Part shown: piece by piece, positions 12,572 through 25,842 of the stretch | Layout: each line of letters begins with the position of its first letter | Position numbering within the stretch: the stretch's first letter is position 1 | Origin: Erigeron canadensis | Lineage: Eukaryota > Streptophyta > Magnoliopsida > Asterales > Asteraceae | NCBI RefSeq assembly: GCF_010389155.1 | Contig: NC_057766.1 | Span: 44,278,463-44,342,462 of the forward strand | Reading direction: 5' to 3' | Length of the DNA stretch: 64,000 nt | Notes under the pieces: model-generated | Databases searched by the model: none | What the model was told of the DNA's origin: nothing | What the model saw: only the letters and a program-made list of their open reading frames with translations | Position numbers and translations under genes: made by a program

Positions 12572-13443
12572 TATGGGCGGATCCAGAGCATTAGGGGTTG
12601 GGGCAACAACCCCCAATGAATTTTGGATGGAATATGTTATTTTTGATAAGTAAATGATTACTTTTTTAAGCAAAAAACCAAATTGCCCCCATCACAAAAA
12701 GATGACTTGTAGATTCTCTTCGCCTGATGAAAAAAACATATATATCTGTGATTTTATTCTCAAAGTGGCAATAGATTAAGAGAAAAAACCAACTGTAAAT
12801 TTTATGTTCTAATGGTAGGAAAGAACTCAAGAAGAAAGAAGATGACCCACCGTCTGTGTTAATTGTATTTTTTATTAAAGCCTTTAGTATTATTTATAAT
12901 TTCATTTTACCTTTTCTAACTTAGTTTTTCCTAAGTCATTCCCCTTGAAGTTTTGATATCCTTGCATAACTACATGCTAAATCTACGAAAAGAGTTTGTG
13001 CAAACTATATTCTGATCATATATAATATATTGTTCAGGATTATTAAAGTTTAGATACACCTATTTTCCTTATAAAAAAAACAACACACATGACTATTGAA
13101 ACATAAGACTATATATTTTGTTGTAGCTTAAATTCAAACTTTAGATTATTTTTTTTCTGATAAAAGGCAATAATTTGGTTAACTTGATTTTTTATATAGA
13201 CCACTTAATAACTCATTCTATTAATGTTGAAGTGATATTCCAACTCATGTGGAACATAAACTAATAAAGGGTAGCTAAGTATGTTCATTTAACTAAAACG
13301 GACAAAGTTGTGTTGCATGTTAGATTTTTTTAACTAAATGAACAAACTTTTCGTTGAACATTTATTGTTCGCCGTGTACGTTCCATTCGTTTACACTCTA
13401 GTAATTATGCCCCCACTCCACTAAGTTTCTGGATCCGCCACTG
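12572..13443. mobile_element. Non-autonomous hAT-type element with 8-bp target duplication
   Basis: The left end is TATGGGCGGATCCAGA and the right end is TCTGGATCCGCCACTG, which are inverted repeats. The sequence CTAGTGGA flanks both sides exactly (12564-12571 and 13444-13451). An 8-bp duplication and CAGTGGCGGATCC-type termini fit the hAT superfamily. The 872-bp interior has no transposase that I recognise. Confidence 0.8.
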
Positions 13444-13451
13444 CTAGTGGA

Positions 13452-15510
13452 TAAATATAAGCTATTATTCTATCAGATATATATTAGTTATTATTATTTA
13501 TTTATTATATTAAAATTGTTGGGTAAAAAGTGTAAATTTGTGATGAAAAACAAAAAAGTATAAATTAAAGTCAAAATTGAAAACAAAAGTCAACTTTAAG
13601 AAATCGAGAGCTGTGATTGATCGATAAGTTATTAGAACAACTGTGCTTTAGTATAATAAAAGAAAGATGTGTTACTAATTTGTGCATAATTACTTTGTTT
13701 TAGTTTAGGCTAAAATATAAATACTAATTAATTTTCATCTTTATTATTTGAAGGTTCAAACATATCTTAACTACGTAACTTTAGATGATTTTAACATAAT
13801 CATTTGTTGAAAGTACGTACGCATAAGGGTTTGTGCATGCCAAAACAAATTATTCATAACTCAAGTTTGTTTTTTTTTTATATAAATAAGATATCTGAAA
13901 ATAAAATATTTGATAGAAAAAGGATGGTGCGTCACTGCGTCTGGTCTGATAGTGGACCAATGAATTGGGTAAGTTGAAGAACAGGCCCACCACTCGGCAG
14001 TCCACCTTCCACTTGCAGCTTCCAACCCACAATTCTACTTAAAAAAATCAAGATATGTTATGCCCTCTCCCTCCCAACTCATCAAACACTATCACTATTC
14101 CCACAGATATATTACGAGTATTATTTATATATGCAAGATGGAGCGTATGTTTATCGTACTATAATTATTGCTTGTATTATTATGAAAAATGTTAATGTGA
14201 CCCTTAAAGCTATACATAAAGTGTATAAATAACTTATAACTTTGTTATTAAAAGTCCACCCTAAAATTTTATGCTAAGTGTATAATTATTTAATGCACCT
14301 TATATATACTCATAGTGCTTTGTTTAACAAAACCCTATTATGATATACGTACAATGGTAAATGCTCATTTGAGAGCCATAATTAACTTGAAATTAAGAGA
14401 TAAATCTCGGTCATGCATTTTCTTTTCTTTACACCATCCGTTACCACGAGTACCATCCGTCATCGCCACCTCCAGCATCACCACCACATGCCGGTTAGTC
14501 CATGGCAAGGTCATCACGGCTAACTCCGTTTTTGTTGAGTAGCCTTCATTTTGCTAAGATGTTTCGATTAAGGTGTTTTTGGTATGATCTTTCAAGTTGT
14601 TTGCTTTGTTTCACTACGGAGGCTTATTATTTGCAACTCAAGAAACAGATTCTACGTGACCTAAAAAAGATTCAAATACAAATTTAATGTTGCAAAGTCC
14701 ATCTCCAACGCTAGCGACAAGATCATAGATGTCACCAAAATTTGCAACCATTTTATAGCGACGATAAATTAGATGTTACTAAGCATGTTGCAAGAAGAAA
14801 AACCGTTGCTAAACTTGTCACTAAATATGTCCCTAAATTGCAATTTTTTGAAGTGAAATACATACATATCTGTTCGGATTCCAAATCTCCACCGGTTATA
14901 TACATCTCATACATCTTGAGGTTCAAGCAGGAACTTCAGTTGAGATAGTCGGCTAGCGAGTACCCTCCCTTGTTATCATACTAACTTGGTACTTTAGCTA
15001 GGCGCATATTATTCTCAACGAGATACGTTATCCGGGCGTTGTCTCGGGAGACATTATATTTATTGTATTTCGTACTATGTAAAAATTATTACATGCTTTT
15101 AGAAACATTATATAGCTCAAAACCTGAATTGATATTGATTTTTTAATAAGTAAGCAATTATAAATTAGAAAAAATCACTATAATACTTATCTAAGTTATC
15201 ATCTATACATATACTCATTCTTAATGAATGTTTAAGTTCATTTAATGCTATTTCATTTCCCCCCCGGGCATAAGTTATCAAATCCACTATAAATATCAGG
15301 GGAGATTCTCACAAGTTATTCACAGAGGGGTTAAGTTGAAAACATTTTGATTATTGAATTAGTTAAAAATGATTTTTAAAAATAATCTTTAAATTTTAAT
15401 CTTAAGTTTAATTCAAAACTCTAGACTTCTCTAACATGACAGAGAACTTAAAGGAATCCCTCCCGAAAATATATATCATATATAGTAATCTTCCTCCTCA
15501 ATAATAAATA
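13452..15510. other. Gene-free AT-rich DNA
   Basis: Short open frames here show no family similarity or codon bias. I see no RNA gene and no clear element ends apart from the weak MITE-like segment near 14187-14335. Confidence 0.45.
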
Positions 15511-15563
15511 ATAAAAGTTGCTGTTAAAATAAAAGAAGCATATTTTTGTATAATATATATATA

Positions 15564-16640
15564 GGGTAGAGATCTTGGAAGAAGGTGTCCTAAGGAAAAA
15601 AGAGAGAGAATGTCCTATAGGCCAATTAGAACGCGACATGTGTCAAAATGAAAAAAAAAATGCACGGTGGCATTTTGGTAAATAAATCAAACTTTTTTGA
15701 AGCTTGGTCAACCTGGGTTTTGGGTCAGCTTGGGTCTAGGTCAGCTTGGGTTCTGATCAGCTTGGTAGGTTAGCTTGGTCAGCTTGGGTTTTGGGTTAGC
15801 TTGGTTGGTCAGCTTGGTCTGGGTCAGCTTGAGTTCTGATCAGCTTGGTTGGTCAGCATGATCAGTTTGGTCAGATTGGGGTCAGGGTCTGATTGGTTCA
15901 GCTTGGGATCAGGTTGGGGTTGGGTCAGCTTGGTTAGCTTGGGTTGAGTTAGCTTGACACAATCTACACAAATGTAGATTATGGGTTTTGGGTCAGCTTG
16001 GGGCCAGGTTGGGTCAGCTTGGGGTTGGGTTTGGTCAGCTTGGGGTCTGGTTCAGGTTGGGTCAGCTTGACACAATCTACACAAATGTAGATTATGGGTT
16101 TTGGGTCAGCTTGTGGTTGGGTTGGGTCAGCTTGGGGTCTGGGTCAGGTTGGGTCAGCTTGACACAATCTACATAATTGTAGATTATGGGTTTTGGGTCA
16201 ACTTGGGGTCAGGTTGGGTCAGCTTGGGGTTGGGTTGGGTCAGCTTGTGGTCTGGGTCAGGTGGTCATGTTGGTTAGCTTGACACGAAACTACACATAAT
16301 CTACACAAATGTAGATCCCAAGCTGACCCAGATTCCAGGCTGACCAAGCTGACCCATAACCCAGGCCGACCAAGCTAACACATAACCCAGGCTGACCAAT
16401 CTGACCCAACCAAGCTGATCAGAACCCAAGCTGACCCAGAACCCAAGCTGACCTAGAACCCAGGCTGACCCAGAACCCAAGCTGACAAACCAAGCTGATC
16501 ATAAGCTGACCCAGAACTAGGCTGACAAAAGTTTGATATATTTACAAAAATGCCACCGCGTTTTTTTTATAAAAAAATTCACATGTCACGTTCTGATTGG
16601 TTCATAAGACCTTCTCTCCTTAAGACACCTTCTTATTTGA

Positions 16641-16650
<10 letters not shown>
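15564..16650. mobile_element. 1.1-kb foldback element built on an AGCTTGG minisatellite
   Basis: The outer arms are inverted repeats. The left arm has GAAGAAGGTGTCCTAAGG, then CGACATGTG and GGTGGCATTTTGGTAAA. The right arm has the complement of each in reverse order. Between them are dozens of degenerate units on the theme GGTCAGCTTGGG, in one orientation to about 16290 and inverted from about 16315. Within the left half a larger unit with ACAATCTACACAAATGTAGA, itself a palindrome, recurs at about 15956, 16069 and 16161. The frame reading GQLG repeats is a by-product of the tandem DNA. An imperfect 50-bp segment containing GTTGCTGTTAAAAT flanks it at about 15512 and 16687. Confidence 0.75.
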
Positions 16651-16690
<40 letters not shown>

Positions 16691-16724
16691 AAAAGTTGCT
16701 GTTAAAATGAAAGAAGCATATTAT

Positions 16725-16763
<39 letters not shown>

Positions 16764-18350
16764 GAAAAAGACATGAGAAATATGAAAAAAGCCACACAAA
16801 TGGTCAAATAGTTTTATGTGATGGAATCATCATGTTCAATTTGTTTAGGCTGACACAGGAACCATGAATGAGAATCTATTAATAAACTAAAACAGTTTTG
16901 ATGTTTTCTTAATCGTGACATGGAGTTTTTTTTAAGCAACAACACGTAACTTTTAAATCTATTCTTAAAAATCTTATTTTTAGTTACCATATATAGTTAA
17001 ATCTTTAAATAATTAATATATACACAATATAGATTACTACAATTAAAACTCTTATATCAAAATGTATATCATATTCATTGTTAGTTGTAATGTAAAATTT
17101 GTGACATTGTTATATATAAAAATATGTTATTTATTCTCATATATAGAATGCTTTATATTAATAATCTATTTTCTAACTTCTTAATTATTTATCATCATGT
17201 TTTACCATCATGATTTTAGATTAGATGATATTATGATTAATATCAAAAGTAATACTAGATATTGGTAAATACGTATAATGAGGCGTGTTTAAACTTCCTT
17301 TATAATATAGCAATCGTACAATATATATTTAATCGTTATATTGTATGAGGATTACTATTTGGCGTTTTTTTTCACCGCCGACCATAGTTCACTTTTCCAG
17401 AGACCCTCTTTTGAGGGTTCAGATCAGACCAGGATGAATGGAATTGAGGAGTTATTTGGTTATTGTTGCTGCTGCTTTTCCGGTGGCTCTTTTTTGAGGT
17501 TTCTGGTTACTGTTGGTGCATGTTATTCCAACGAACTTTTTTGGGGGTTTCTGGTTTGACTATAGTGCTACTTATTTCGCGACCCTTTTTGGGGTTTTTG
17601 GTACTGTTGCTTCAGCTTTCTGGTGAGCCCTTTTTGGGTTTCACGGTTTACAGCTGCTTTTTATGCTTATGATTATGCTTATTTATATATACTTTAATAT
17701 TGAATTTAATTGCATGTTTGTGATTAGCTTGGTAATGTAAATTTAACGGCATCATTGCCGGGTTTTTTTTACCTGGTAGTGTTGCCGTGTTTTGTTCCAT
17801 TAAAGAAATATGTGGCCGAAAAAGTAGTATTATGTCGGTCATGATATAGTTGAACATTTAGGTTGCCAATGTTACGTTAAATGCACGATGATGATACAAA
17901 ATATTTTGGTGGGGTAAACCTTCGATTTGGCAGCAATGGCGTCTTTGACTTCCGAATTTCTGTCCCCCAATTTTTGAGCCCAATTAATTTTATAAAATCC
18001 GGCAACCAATTAATTTTCCGGTAATTGACATTTTGGCAAGTTTTGGCAACTGCACCTTCACTTTTGGCAAGTTTTGACAAGAAACTCAACATGCCACATA
18101 ACACGTTTTTATTGGCCGTTGAGTTTGCCAAAAGTTGTCAAATCGCGAAAAATTGGTAGTGCACCCTTGCTCCTTACATATCTAAGTTTGGGTATAACAA
18201 CCTCATCTTGTTTTTTTAATCTGTAAAAAACATGAGGGCCCAATCATATCTAAATATATAATTCATTATTAAATACGTAAGTCTTTGCATAGTATTGTTT
18301 GCTTTTTTTTTTTTTTGAATTAACATATATAAAACATTATTTAATCATGT
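16650..18350. other. Gene-free AT-rich DNA with TA tracts
   Basis: (TA)n tracts at the left are followed by unremarkable AT-rich sequence. Two open frames near 17341-17672 are rich in Phe, Leu and Cys and resemble no family I know. I do not call them genes. Confidence 0.45.
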
Positions 18351-18354
18351 ATAT

Positions 18355-20274
18355 CTATACTAGTATATGCGAATTGACCAAAATACTCTTAATAAATTAA
18401 ATCATCATCAATCCTTAACATAAAATTACACCATTAGTGCATTACATATTATAAAATATCTCTACTAACCCCCTTTATATTAAATACCTTTACCTACACC
18501 AATTGATGCCGTCACCACCGTCACCATCCGCCGCCTCCATCACACCACTGTAATCGTTGGCTCGTCACCGCATTGCGCCGGTACCATGCTCGTCTATTAT
18601 AAAAACAATAACACTTTATTTTTGAAAGTGTTGAAAAATATGTAATATTTTCACTTAGCACCCTATGAAATATTTTCACCTACACTACCTTCTTAACATT
18701 GATGATTAAATTACACTATCAATCCATTATCTTTTAAAAAAATCTTTATTAACCCTTTATATCAATTACCTTTACATCAGTTATCTACACCACTCAACAT
18801 TTCATCTACCATCAACAGTCACCCCCACCATCATATCGTTGCCACCACGACCACCACCACATTGCACGGGTAATATATATTTGGTAGCTAATAGATAGAT
18901 AAGAAGTGTACGAGTATGATATTCATTAGGATTAAATTAGGATTTCTTGAATTTGGTATTTATTATTTAACGAGAGCAAGTACCCACACTTTGTGGCGGT
19001 GAAATGGTGGTGGTGATTCCTAGGTCATAGAGTATGATAGTCAAATGTCTTAGTCGTACGGACCCCGTCATCGGATTTAAAAATTTGTCGAAAGTATATC
19101 GAATGACATCTCTAATGAAATAGCATGAAATTTTAAGACCACCCACACAATTTTTATAATTTATCGACGTACGGTTTTTGAGATAAAAGATTTTGAATAA
19201 ATTGGAGGAATAAATGATTTAAGGAGGAGAGAGAAAAAAGATGATTAGTTGAGAATTGAGAATTGAGAAGAGAAAAAGGGTATTGTATTTATTTTAAGTA
19301 AATATAAAATAGATAAGAGGGACATTTTGGGGAAATACTTAAAATCAATATTAAAAATTTCAAGTTCAATATTGAAAATGTAAGAGAAATCTGCTTTATA
19401 ATATAGTATAGATTATGATTTTTTTTTTATTTTTAGTAAATATAATAGTACCACACATGTTGATTATTAAAGGATACAATCATGGTTAAAGTAGGTCGTT
19501 ACCCGGCTAATTCATACTCTGAAAAAAGTTGTCGGTTCAATTTGATGCGTACAAAAAAACCGAGTTGGAACCCGTATATGAAAACAAACCAGAAACTGGT
19601 CAACAACTGGATTTGACCCAACCCGACTTTGGGTTTTCGGATTTTTTATTGGCTTGAAACCGATTGAGATCAAATCGGGTTCGGTTTTTGGTCATAAAAA
19701 ACTGGTCAAACATGGTCAATACCGGTCAAATTTTGACCCAAAACCGGTTTCAAACCAGGTCGGGTTGAGTAATAACCGATTTTTGTAAACCACTAGGTTT
19801 AACACCACATTAAAAGCGAATCATACATATACTCGTAAAATTAAAAAGCAAAATTAAGTAACAATACACTCAAGAACGTGGTAATTACACACACTAAATC
19901 TCTGTTTGAAGGGACATCATCACGGCACACGCAAGCATTCATGATATCACATAGGTTAAGCCTGCAAAGTAGGTAAAAAATACTAAAATATCAGGCACTA
20001 GGTTATGTTTCGATTTGTTTTAATATAAAATTTTCATGTTTGGCAAGTTTTTCATGGTAACTGTTTTTTTTACTAACAAAGCTAAAAGAACCTGAAACGA
20101 TTTGACCCCCATCCATCTTAATTGATAGTATAAACGCATAAACAACGACTCAATATAACTTGTATGAACTCTGCGATTCCTTATGGTGTTTAAGGGAACA
20201 ATGAGAAAAGGAATATACTATAGAAAAAGGGTTGGGTTCCTAAAAACACCTAAAGAGGCTATATCATACTTCAT
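18355..20274. other. Degenerate transposon sequence, no gene
   Basis: Two related segments, about 18380-18600 and 18640-18890, share CACCACCGTCACC-like stretches and end in ATTGCGCCGGTACCATGCTCG or a relative. On the minus strand TCTATACTATATTATAAAGC at about 19411 looks like a Helitron 5' end. The stretch 19480-19790 is rich in GGTCAA and ACCGGT repeats of transposon type. Borders could not be fixed. Confidence 0.35.
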
Positions 20275-22808
20275 TCATAAACTCCTTTGTATGAAGTCCC
20301 AAATTCTTTCTTCCATGTAAAGCCGATCCTTAAGAGGGCGAGGCATATGTCGTGCGTCAGGAAATATCAACAACTCGTAACCTTTTCGAGCTCCCACCAA
20401 TGCATTCACGAGCCTTGCAGTATGCCTGAAGTGCACATTTTCATCGATCAACCCATGAACCAACAACAACTTACCATCCAGCTTGCTCACATGATTCATT
20501 ACCGAACCAAATGAATAACCGGATTCGTTCTCCTCGGGCGTTCCCATGTACTTTTCAGTGTAAAAGGAATCATACCCATCCCATGAGGTCACAGGTGCAC
20601 CCGAAACAGCACACTTGAAAACATCAGGAAACCTTGAGAGAGTAATGGCAGAGAGGTACCCACCATAGCTCCACCCATAGAGTCCAATGTGACCTGAATT
20701 TGCCAGCCCTTCTTTTATTAGCCATTCGGCTCCAGAAACCTGATCCTCGGCATCAAAACGCCCAAAATTGTGCTTCAGCGCAGCTTCAAATGCTAGTCCT
20801 CGCCGCGAGCTACCCCTGTTATCCATCTAAAGAAAAGGTCGATTCAGGTTGCATTATACTCTTAACAAGTCTAAGTGTAAAAATTAACTAAGAAGGGATG
20901 CTGATAAAATAGATCAATACAAGTGTAGGCGATGCTTACAATGTCCTATGTCATTTTATCATAATTTTGAAAGAGATTGCGAGTATTCCTATATTAATAC
21001 TAAACAGATGCTCGCGCGATGCAGCGACGACGATGGTAGAGGTGGCGTCCAATTTTGGTAGATTGATTGCTTTTTTGAGAAACGGGTAGGGTACATTTGC
21101 TTTAATAGGTATTAAGATGCTATAATTTAATTCGAAGAATACACTACAAAGTGTTGAAATACTAACCTTCCATACTAGGATGCCTTTACTTCTTAAATAC
21201 TGAGCTCTCATATCAACAGTGTTAGCCCATGAATCACTGACAAGCTGTACACCTGGTCCACCATACATGGAAATCATGGTATTATATGGTGGAGGTCCAA
21301 ACTTTTCTTCATCAGGCTTATATAAAGCCCCATATAGAACGGTACCATCTTTTGCTTGAATTTGATAAATTTTTGGAGGCTCGAGTTGCAGCTTCTTGAC
21401 TCTTGGAATTGTAGACGGTTGTTGCTCATAAAGGGACATAATCAGGCTTCCATCATGCAAGGAGCAAAGTAATACTCTAGGTGGAGAATCGAGAGAATCA
21501 TAACTATCCACAAATTTCTGCATCTTGTGATCAAGTACCACCACATGCTTACCCTTTTCACGGGTCAACTTGACCGGCTTTTCAACAGGGTTCTGTGGGA
21601 ACAGTTTAGCACGATACAGATGGCACTCCAAAGGGCCGTCTAACGTTCCAGTGAAGTATATGAAACCCGATGCTTCATTTACCCCCACAATCTGCTCCAC
21701 CATCCATTCACCTTGTGTTATTGGTCCAATGCAGAAGCCATCTTCATCATGCAGATAAAGATGTCTAAATCCTGTTTTTTCACTAGCCCAGAGAAAACCA
21801 CCTCCTTTATCCAAAGGTGTGAAGCAATCATGTAGGTTGACCCACATTTCATGTTCTTCAACCAAGATACACTTTCCTTGGCCTGTTTTAATATCAAACT
21901 TGAGAAGTTTCAATTTGGAATGAGACCTGTTTAATATTTGTGTAACAAGAATATTTCCACGCATCCAGTTGACTCGAGCCAGATATTCTTCATCGGTGTT
22001 TCCGTCACCCCCGCAGCTAAGATCCATCCAGGTCACCGGTCCTCCGATTACAGGTACAACTCCGAGGCGGACCTTGACATTTGAGGCCCCGGCAAAAGGG
22101 TAAGCATGATCTTCTTGAGCCTCTAAACCAACTGTACTCTTACCCTGGTGCATAATTCTGTAAAGAGGTATCTCAGATGAATCTACTTCTGTAAATGCTA
22201 TGCATTTGCTGTCTGGTGACCACCAGTAGCCATTCTTCCGGTCCATCTCTTCCTATTTTACCAACATTAAAAATCTCTATCAATTGTAACCAACAATGGC
22301 AGTACTTATAAATAACCTTGCTTATCACTTAAAGAAGTTGTCAACAAACTGACGAAACCAGTGACAGAGCCAGAATTTCATTAACTCCTATCATATTTAA
22401 AAAATGTAAAAAATCTCCTAAAAGAATTTATTAGAGCCATCTTCAAAAATGTAAAAAAAAATAAACATAAAGACAAAGGCTCTAAAATGGGCCCCTAAAA
22501 GAATTTCATTAACTCCTGGTTTAGTCAAATTTGAAAAGAACATAACTTTTTTCACATACAGCTATACTATTAATGTACTACACATTTACCCAAACAAAAA
22601 TACACTTTTTCCTAACTTTTCTTTTTCCATTAAAAATCAAAACAGTTAAGTTATTTACTCTACTAATGGAGAATCTATGTCAAACTAATGCTTCCAAGAG
22701 CAGTGACTTCCAAAGAAGAAACTTACGACAATAAAGGTGATATTTGTATGTACTCTATATTTATTTTTATTTTTTAGGGGCAAAAATATACATATATATA
22801 TTCTTAAA

Positions 22809-22839
<31 letters not shown>

Positions 22840-24538
22840 CATGTACCAAAATTGGAGTGAGAGCAGTTGCCCACACTTCCCCCACCGTGGATCCTTCCAT
22901 GGACGAAACAATATAAACATTGTGTGTGTGTGTGTTTGATAGAGTTGATAGAGCAAGAATCTTACCTGTGCTATATATTCGGCAACAGCATGCATCTGTC
23001 ATAAGCAACAAAAAATTAATGCCATTTCTACTGGACAAACTACTTGAAATGGCAATCTTTGCATTGAACACTAAATCACAAGCAGAATAACAGAATTAGT
23101 GTACATGATATAACATAAAGTCAGAAAAGATTTTTTCCACCCAGATCATTATTCTTAGTAAGAGACTGACTTGAAGTTTATTCCTTGGGCAGTATATAGT
23201 ACGGAGCAAATTCTTTTCTTCAACACCATTACTTAGTGATTCCAGCTTATTATATTTCAACTTTGACCCCAAGTGCACTAGTTTACATAAGGAAGACACT
23301 GAAGACATTTGATCTCTCTAACAGAATCAATTTCAACATTTAGGCTTCTACGGTTTCTATATGCATGTAAACTTTTCGTATTTACCTACCAGAAAATCAC
23401 CCCTGCGTTTGATGTATAAATTATGAAGAGCTCATGACAAGGGTGTTTGGAATGTGCACTTTAAATGTGATTTCTGGTTATTACGACTTCAAGTCTTGAT
23501 AGCTAATTTCTAGATTTTGAGTAGCACTCTGGATTATTACTTCCCTAAGTATATTGTAACGAACAATCAATACCATCAAAAGCGATTAATTGATTTTTGC
23601 AATTTTAACAACAGAAACACATCAAAGACTATCTCATGCATCATATCCTAGATCATCCAGTTTCTAGTGACAAGTTATTTAAGAATCCCATGCGCAACTT
23701 CAGGATCATCAATAAAAAGCAACAACATAGATAATTGAGCTCCAATTAAATTCATACATATGGTACAAATGCCATGCTAAAACATAATCATAGTAGTAAC
23801 AGAAGTTTGTTCATGCAGTTGTATGATGTGACACTAACCTTTGTGGTACCATTAGCCCCAGATGTCAAACGTTTTGACCTGTTGTACAGAAGATCTAATG
23901 CATGTAGCTCGTGATTCTTTATATAAGCAAGCATAGTACCATCGGGAGAAAGATGAGGATCAACGATTGGGGAGGAATCGCTAGAAAGCTTGAGCTGTGG
24001 TTGTAGAGAACGATCCATGAAATATATCTGTGCCAAAAGATGAAAGCAATAAAGGAAAACGTACAACTTGTCACATAGTAATTGAGTGATTGTGTAGAAT
24101 TCTAACCCCGGCAGGCAAAGGCACCATAATTGTGGTCTTCTTGGAGCTTGTTTTGACCCATTCGTAGCTAGTGACTCCCAAACCACGCTCTCTCAATCGT
24201 TCCCTCCTGAATTTCTCTTGTTCGGACAGATTATCTTCACCAAGGCCACCATCAGGAGGGGTAAAAAAGAGTTGTTGCTTACAAGTAGTGAGATCAAAGA
24301 TGAAGACTTTTCTGTTCAATGATTGATCGGGACTAAACAGGTATGATATAAGATTATCATCGGGACTAAAAGTAACACAAGTCGGAGAGGCATAACCGGG
24401 CAAGGGATACTCTACTATGTTGTCGATGGAAAAAGGGACTTGGGCATCACTGGGAAGAGGTTGAGGCATGCTGGAGGAGGAGGAGGAAGAAGAGAGCTTT
24501 AACTTCTTATTATAAACACTTGTTTCACCGGATTGCAT
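20275..24538 (-). CDS. Dipeptidyl-peptidase IV-like prolyl-oligopeptidase-family serine peptidase (S9)
   Basis: Five exons on the minus strand, 24538-24107, 24027-23839, 22995-22966, 22252-21167 and 20826-20275, join at GT-AG sites into about 762 residues. That length is normal for the plant DPP-IV-like family. The N-terminal part is beta-propeller-like, starting near NIVEYPLPGY. A 10-residue micro-exon plus the next exon supply EYIAQEEMDRKNGYWWSPDS, which holds the Glu pair that binds the substrate amino terminus in DPP IV. The C-terminal alpha/beta-hydrolase domain has the full triad: Ser632 in GWSYGGY, Asp707 in LIDENVHF and His739 in DARHMPRP. It should release N-terminal dipeptides, with preference unknown. 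I see no clear signal peptide after MQSGETSVYNKKLKL and a Ser run, so a cytosolic or other soluble location is likely. An upstream TTG in frame was not used as the start. Introns are small to medium. The gene looks intact. Confidence 0.93.
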
Positions 24539-25034
24539 TAGTTCAGGCAAGCAATGAACTAACTTTACTATATAATGAAGTTGGATTTCATGATTCTACT
24601 ATACTAGCGCTTGTTGAATGGATCCAAGGTTTTAGGCACTTGGGACTTATATGCTGCTCTGCAGGCACAATGTTGTAGGTCACTTGTGAGATACAGATCC
24701 ACAAAATTATTTTCAACATTTGGATATTATTCAATCAATAACAGTTGTTGCCGCAGTATCATCATAAAACTAATTGCGGGGTAAAAAAAACAAAGAAACA
24801 AACAAATGCAACATACAGAAAGGATATTATTATTATTATTATTATCAAATGAAATAAAACCCTAAAACCCCCCAAATCAATTCAATTCCATTCTTGTAAT
24901 CAAAAAAAGCACATACATAACAATAACAATCATCCTCATAAATAAAAGAATAAAAATTAAACCTGAAAATAATAAAAGATGCAAAGTGTGATCACAGGAC
25001 GGATGGATCAATCGAAGGCGACTCTATTTTGACT

Positions 25035-25062
25035 TATTATTATATTATATATATATATACTC
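25035..25062 (-). promoter_or_regulatory. AT-rich TATA-like tract upstream of the DPP-IV-like gene
   Basis: A TATATATATATA tract lies about 500 bases upstream of the start codon on the minus strand. ATTTTCAG followed by GTTTAA at about 24960 could be the donor of a leader intron. If so, this tract would be the core promoter. This is inference only. Confidence 0.25.
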
Positions 25063-25136
25063 CTATATTGCTTTGTTTTTTGTTTTCCTCCATATTTTTC
25101 AATGTTGAATCAATAAAATTTGGTTGTTTATTTTTA

Positions 25137-25842
25137 AAACGAAATGCATTTTTTGTCCTTGTGATGTTAACTTACTGGCAATCTTAGTCCAAATAGACGG
25201 ATCCGTCTATTTTTTACCGTTAAGGATATCATCTGCCCCTCACATGAGGGGCAATATTGTCTTTTCATATAAACGAGAATTATACTTGCAACTAACCCAA
25301 ATACATATATCTTTCTAATTCATTCTCAGATCTAATTCATTCCCAAACTCATTCAAAAAGTAAAAATTACAAATTTATTTTCATATATAAATTACATTAT
25401 ACATATATTACCTTTGAATTAAAACCAAACAAATCATTAATTTGAATAAAAAATATGTTTGTGTAACATCATATTGATAAATACATTAAAAATGAGAAAT
25501 AAAATAAGAAAAAAAAAAGTTATGAACATGACAATTCATAAATGAAAAATTCAGACACTAGCGATTCACATTATCTAACAAGATTTTACTTCAATTATGG
25601 AAAGATATATGTATTTGGGTTAGTTGCAAGAAAAGTCCTTATTTATATGAAAAGACAATATTGCCCCTCACGTGAAGGGCACATGATGTCCTTAGCGGTA
25701 AAAAATAGACGGATCCATCTATTTGGACTAAGATCGCCATTAAGTTGATATCACGAGGACCAAAAACACCACTTTGCACAAGTTTGGATGAGTCTTGCAA
25801 ATGAGGTGATAACACAGGGACCAAAAATGCATTTCGTTCTTA
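25137..25842. mobile_element. Non-autonomous element with long (about 170 bp) inverted ends
   Basis: The left end, with AACGAAATGCATTTTTTG, CAAATAGACGGATCCGTC and CTCACATGAGGGGCAATATT, returns inverted at the right: GCCCCTCACGTGAAGGG, GACGGATCCATCTATTTGG and AAAAATGCATTTCGTT. Outside it, a segment containing CAATGTTGAATCAATAAAAT occurs on both sides (about 25067-25128 and 25892-25952). There is no transposase. The superfamily is unknown, possibly Mutator-like because of the arm length. Confidence 0.7.

Noticed and set aside
15956..16320. Regularly spaced repeats resembling a CRISPR-like array or a GQLG-repeat protein gene
   Set aside because: The units are degenerate, inverted in the right half and enclosed by inverted arms. 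The frame with GQLG repeats is only a by-product of tandem DNA, and there are no unique spacers.
17341..17672. Overlapping hydrophobic, Cys-rich open frames
   Set aside because: There is no conserved motif, no signal of codon bias and no neighbouring exons.
24539..24550. Upstream extension of the DPP-IV-like protein to 24550
   Set aside because: The codon there is TTG, not ATG. The first in-frame ATG is at 24538.
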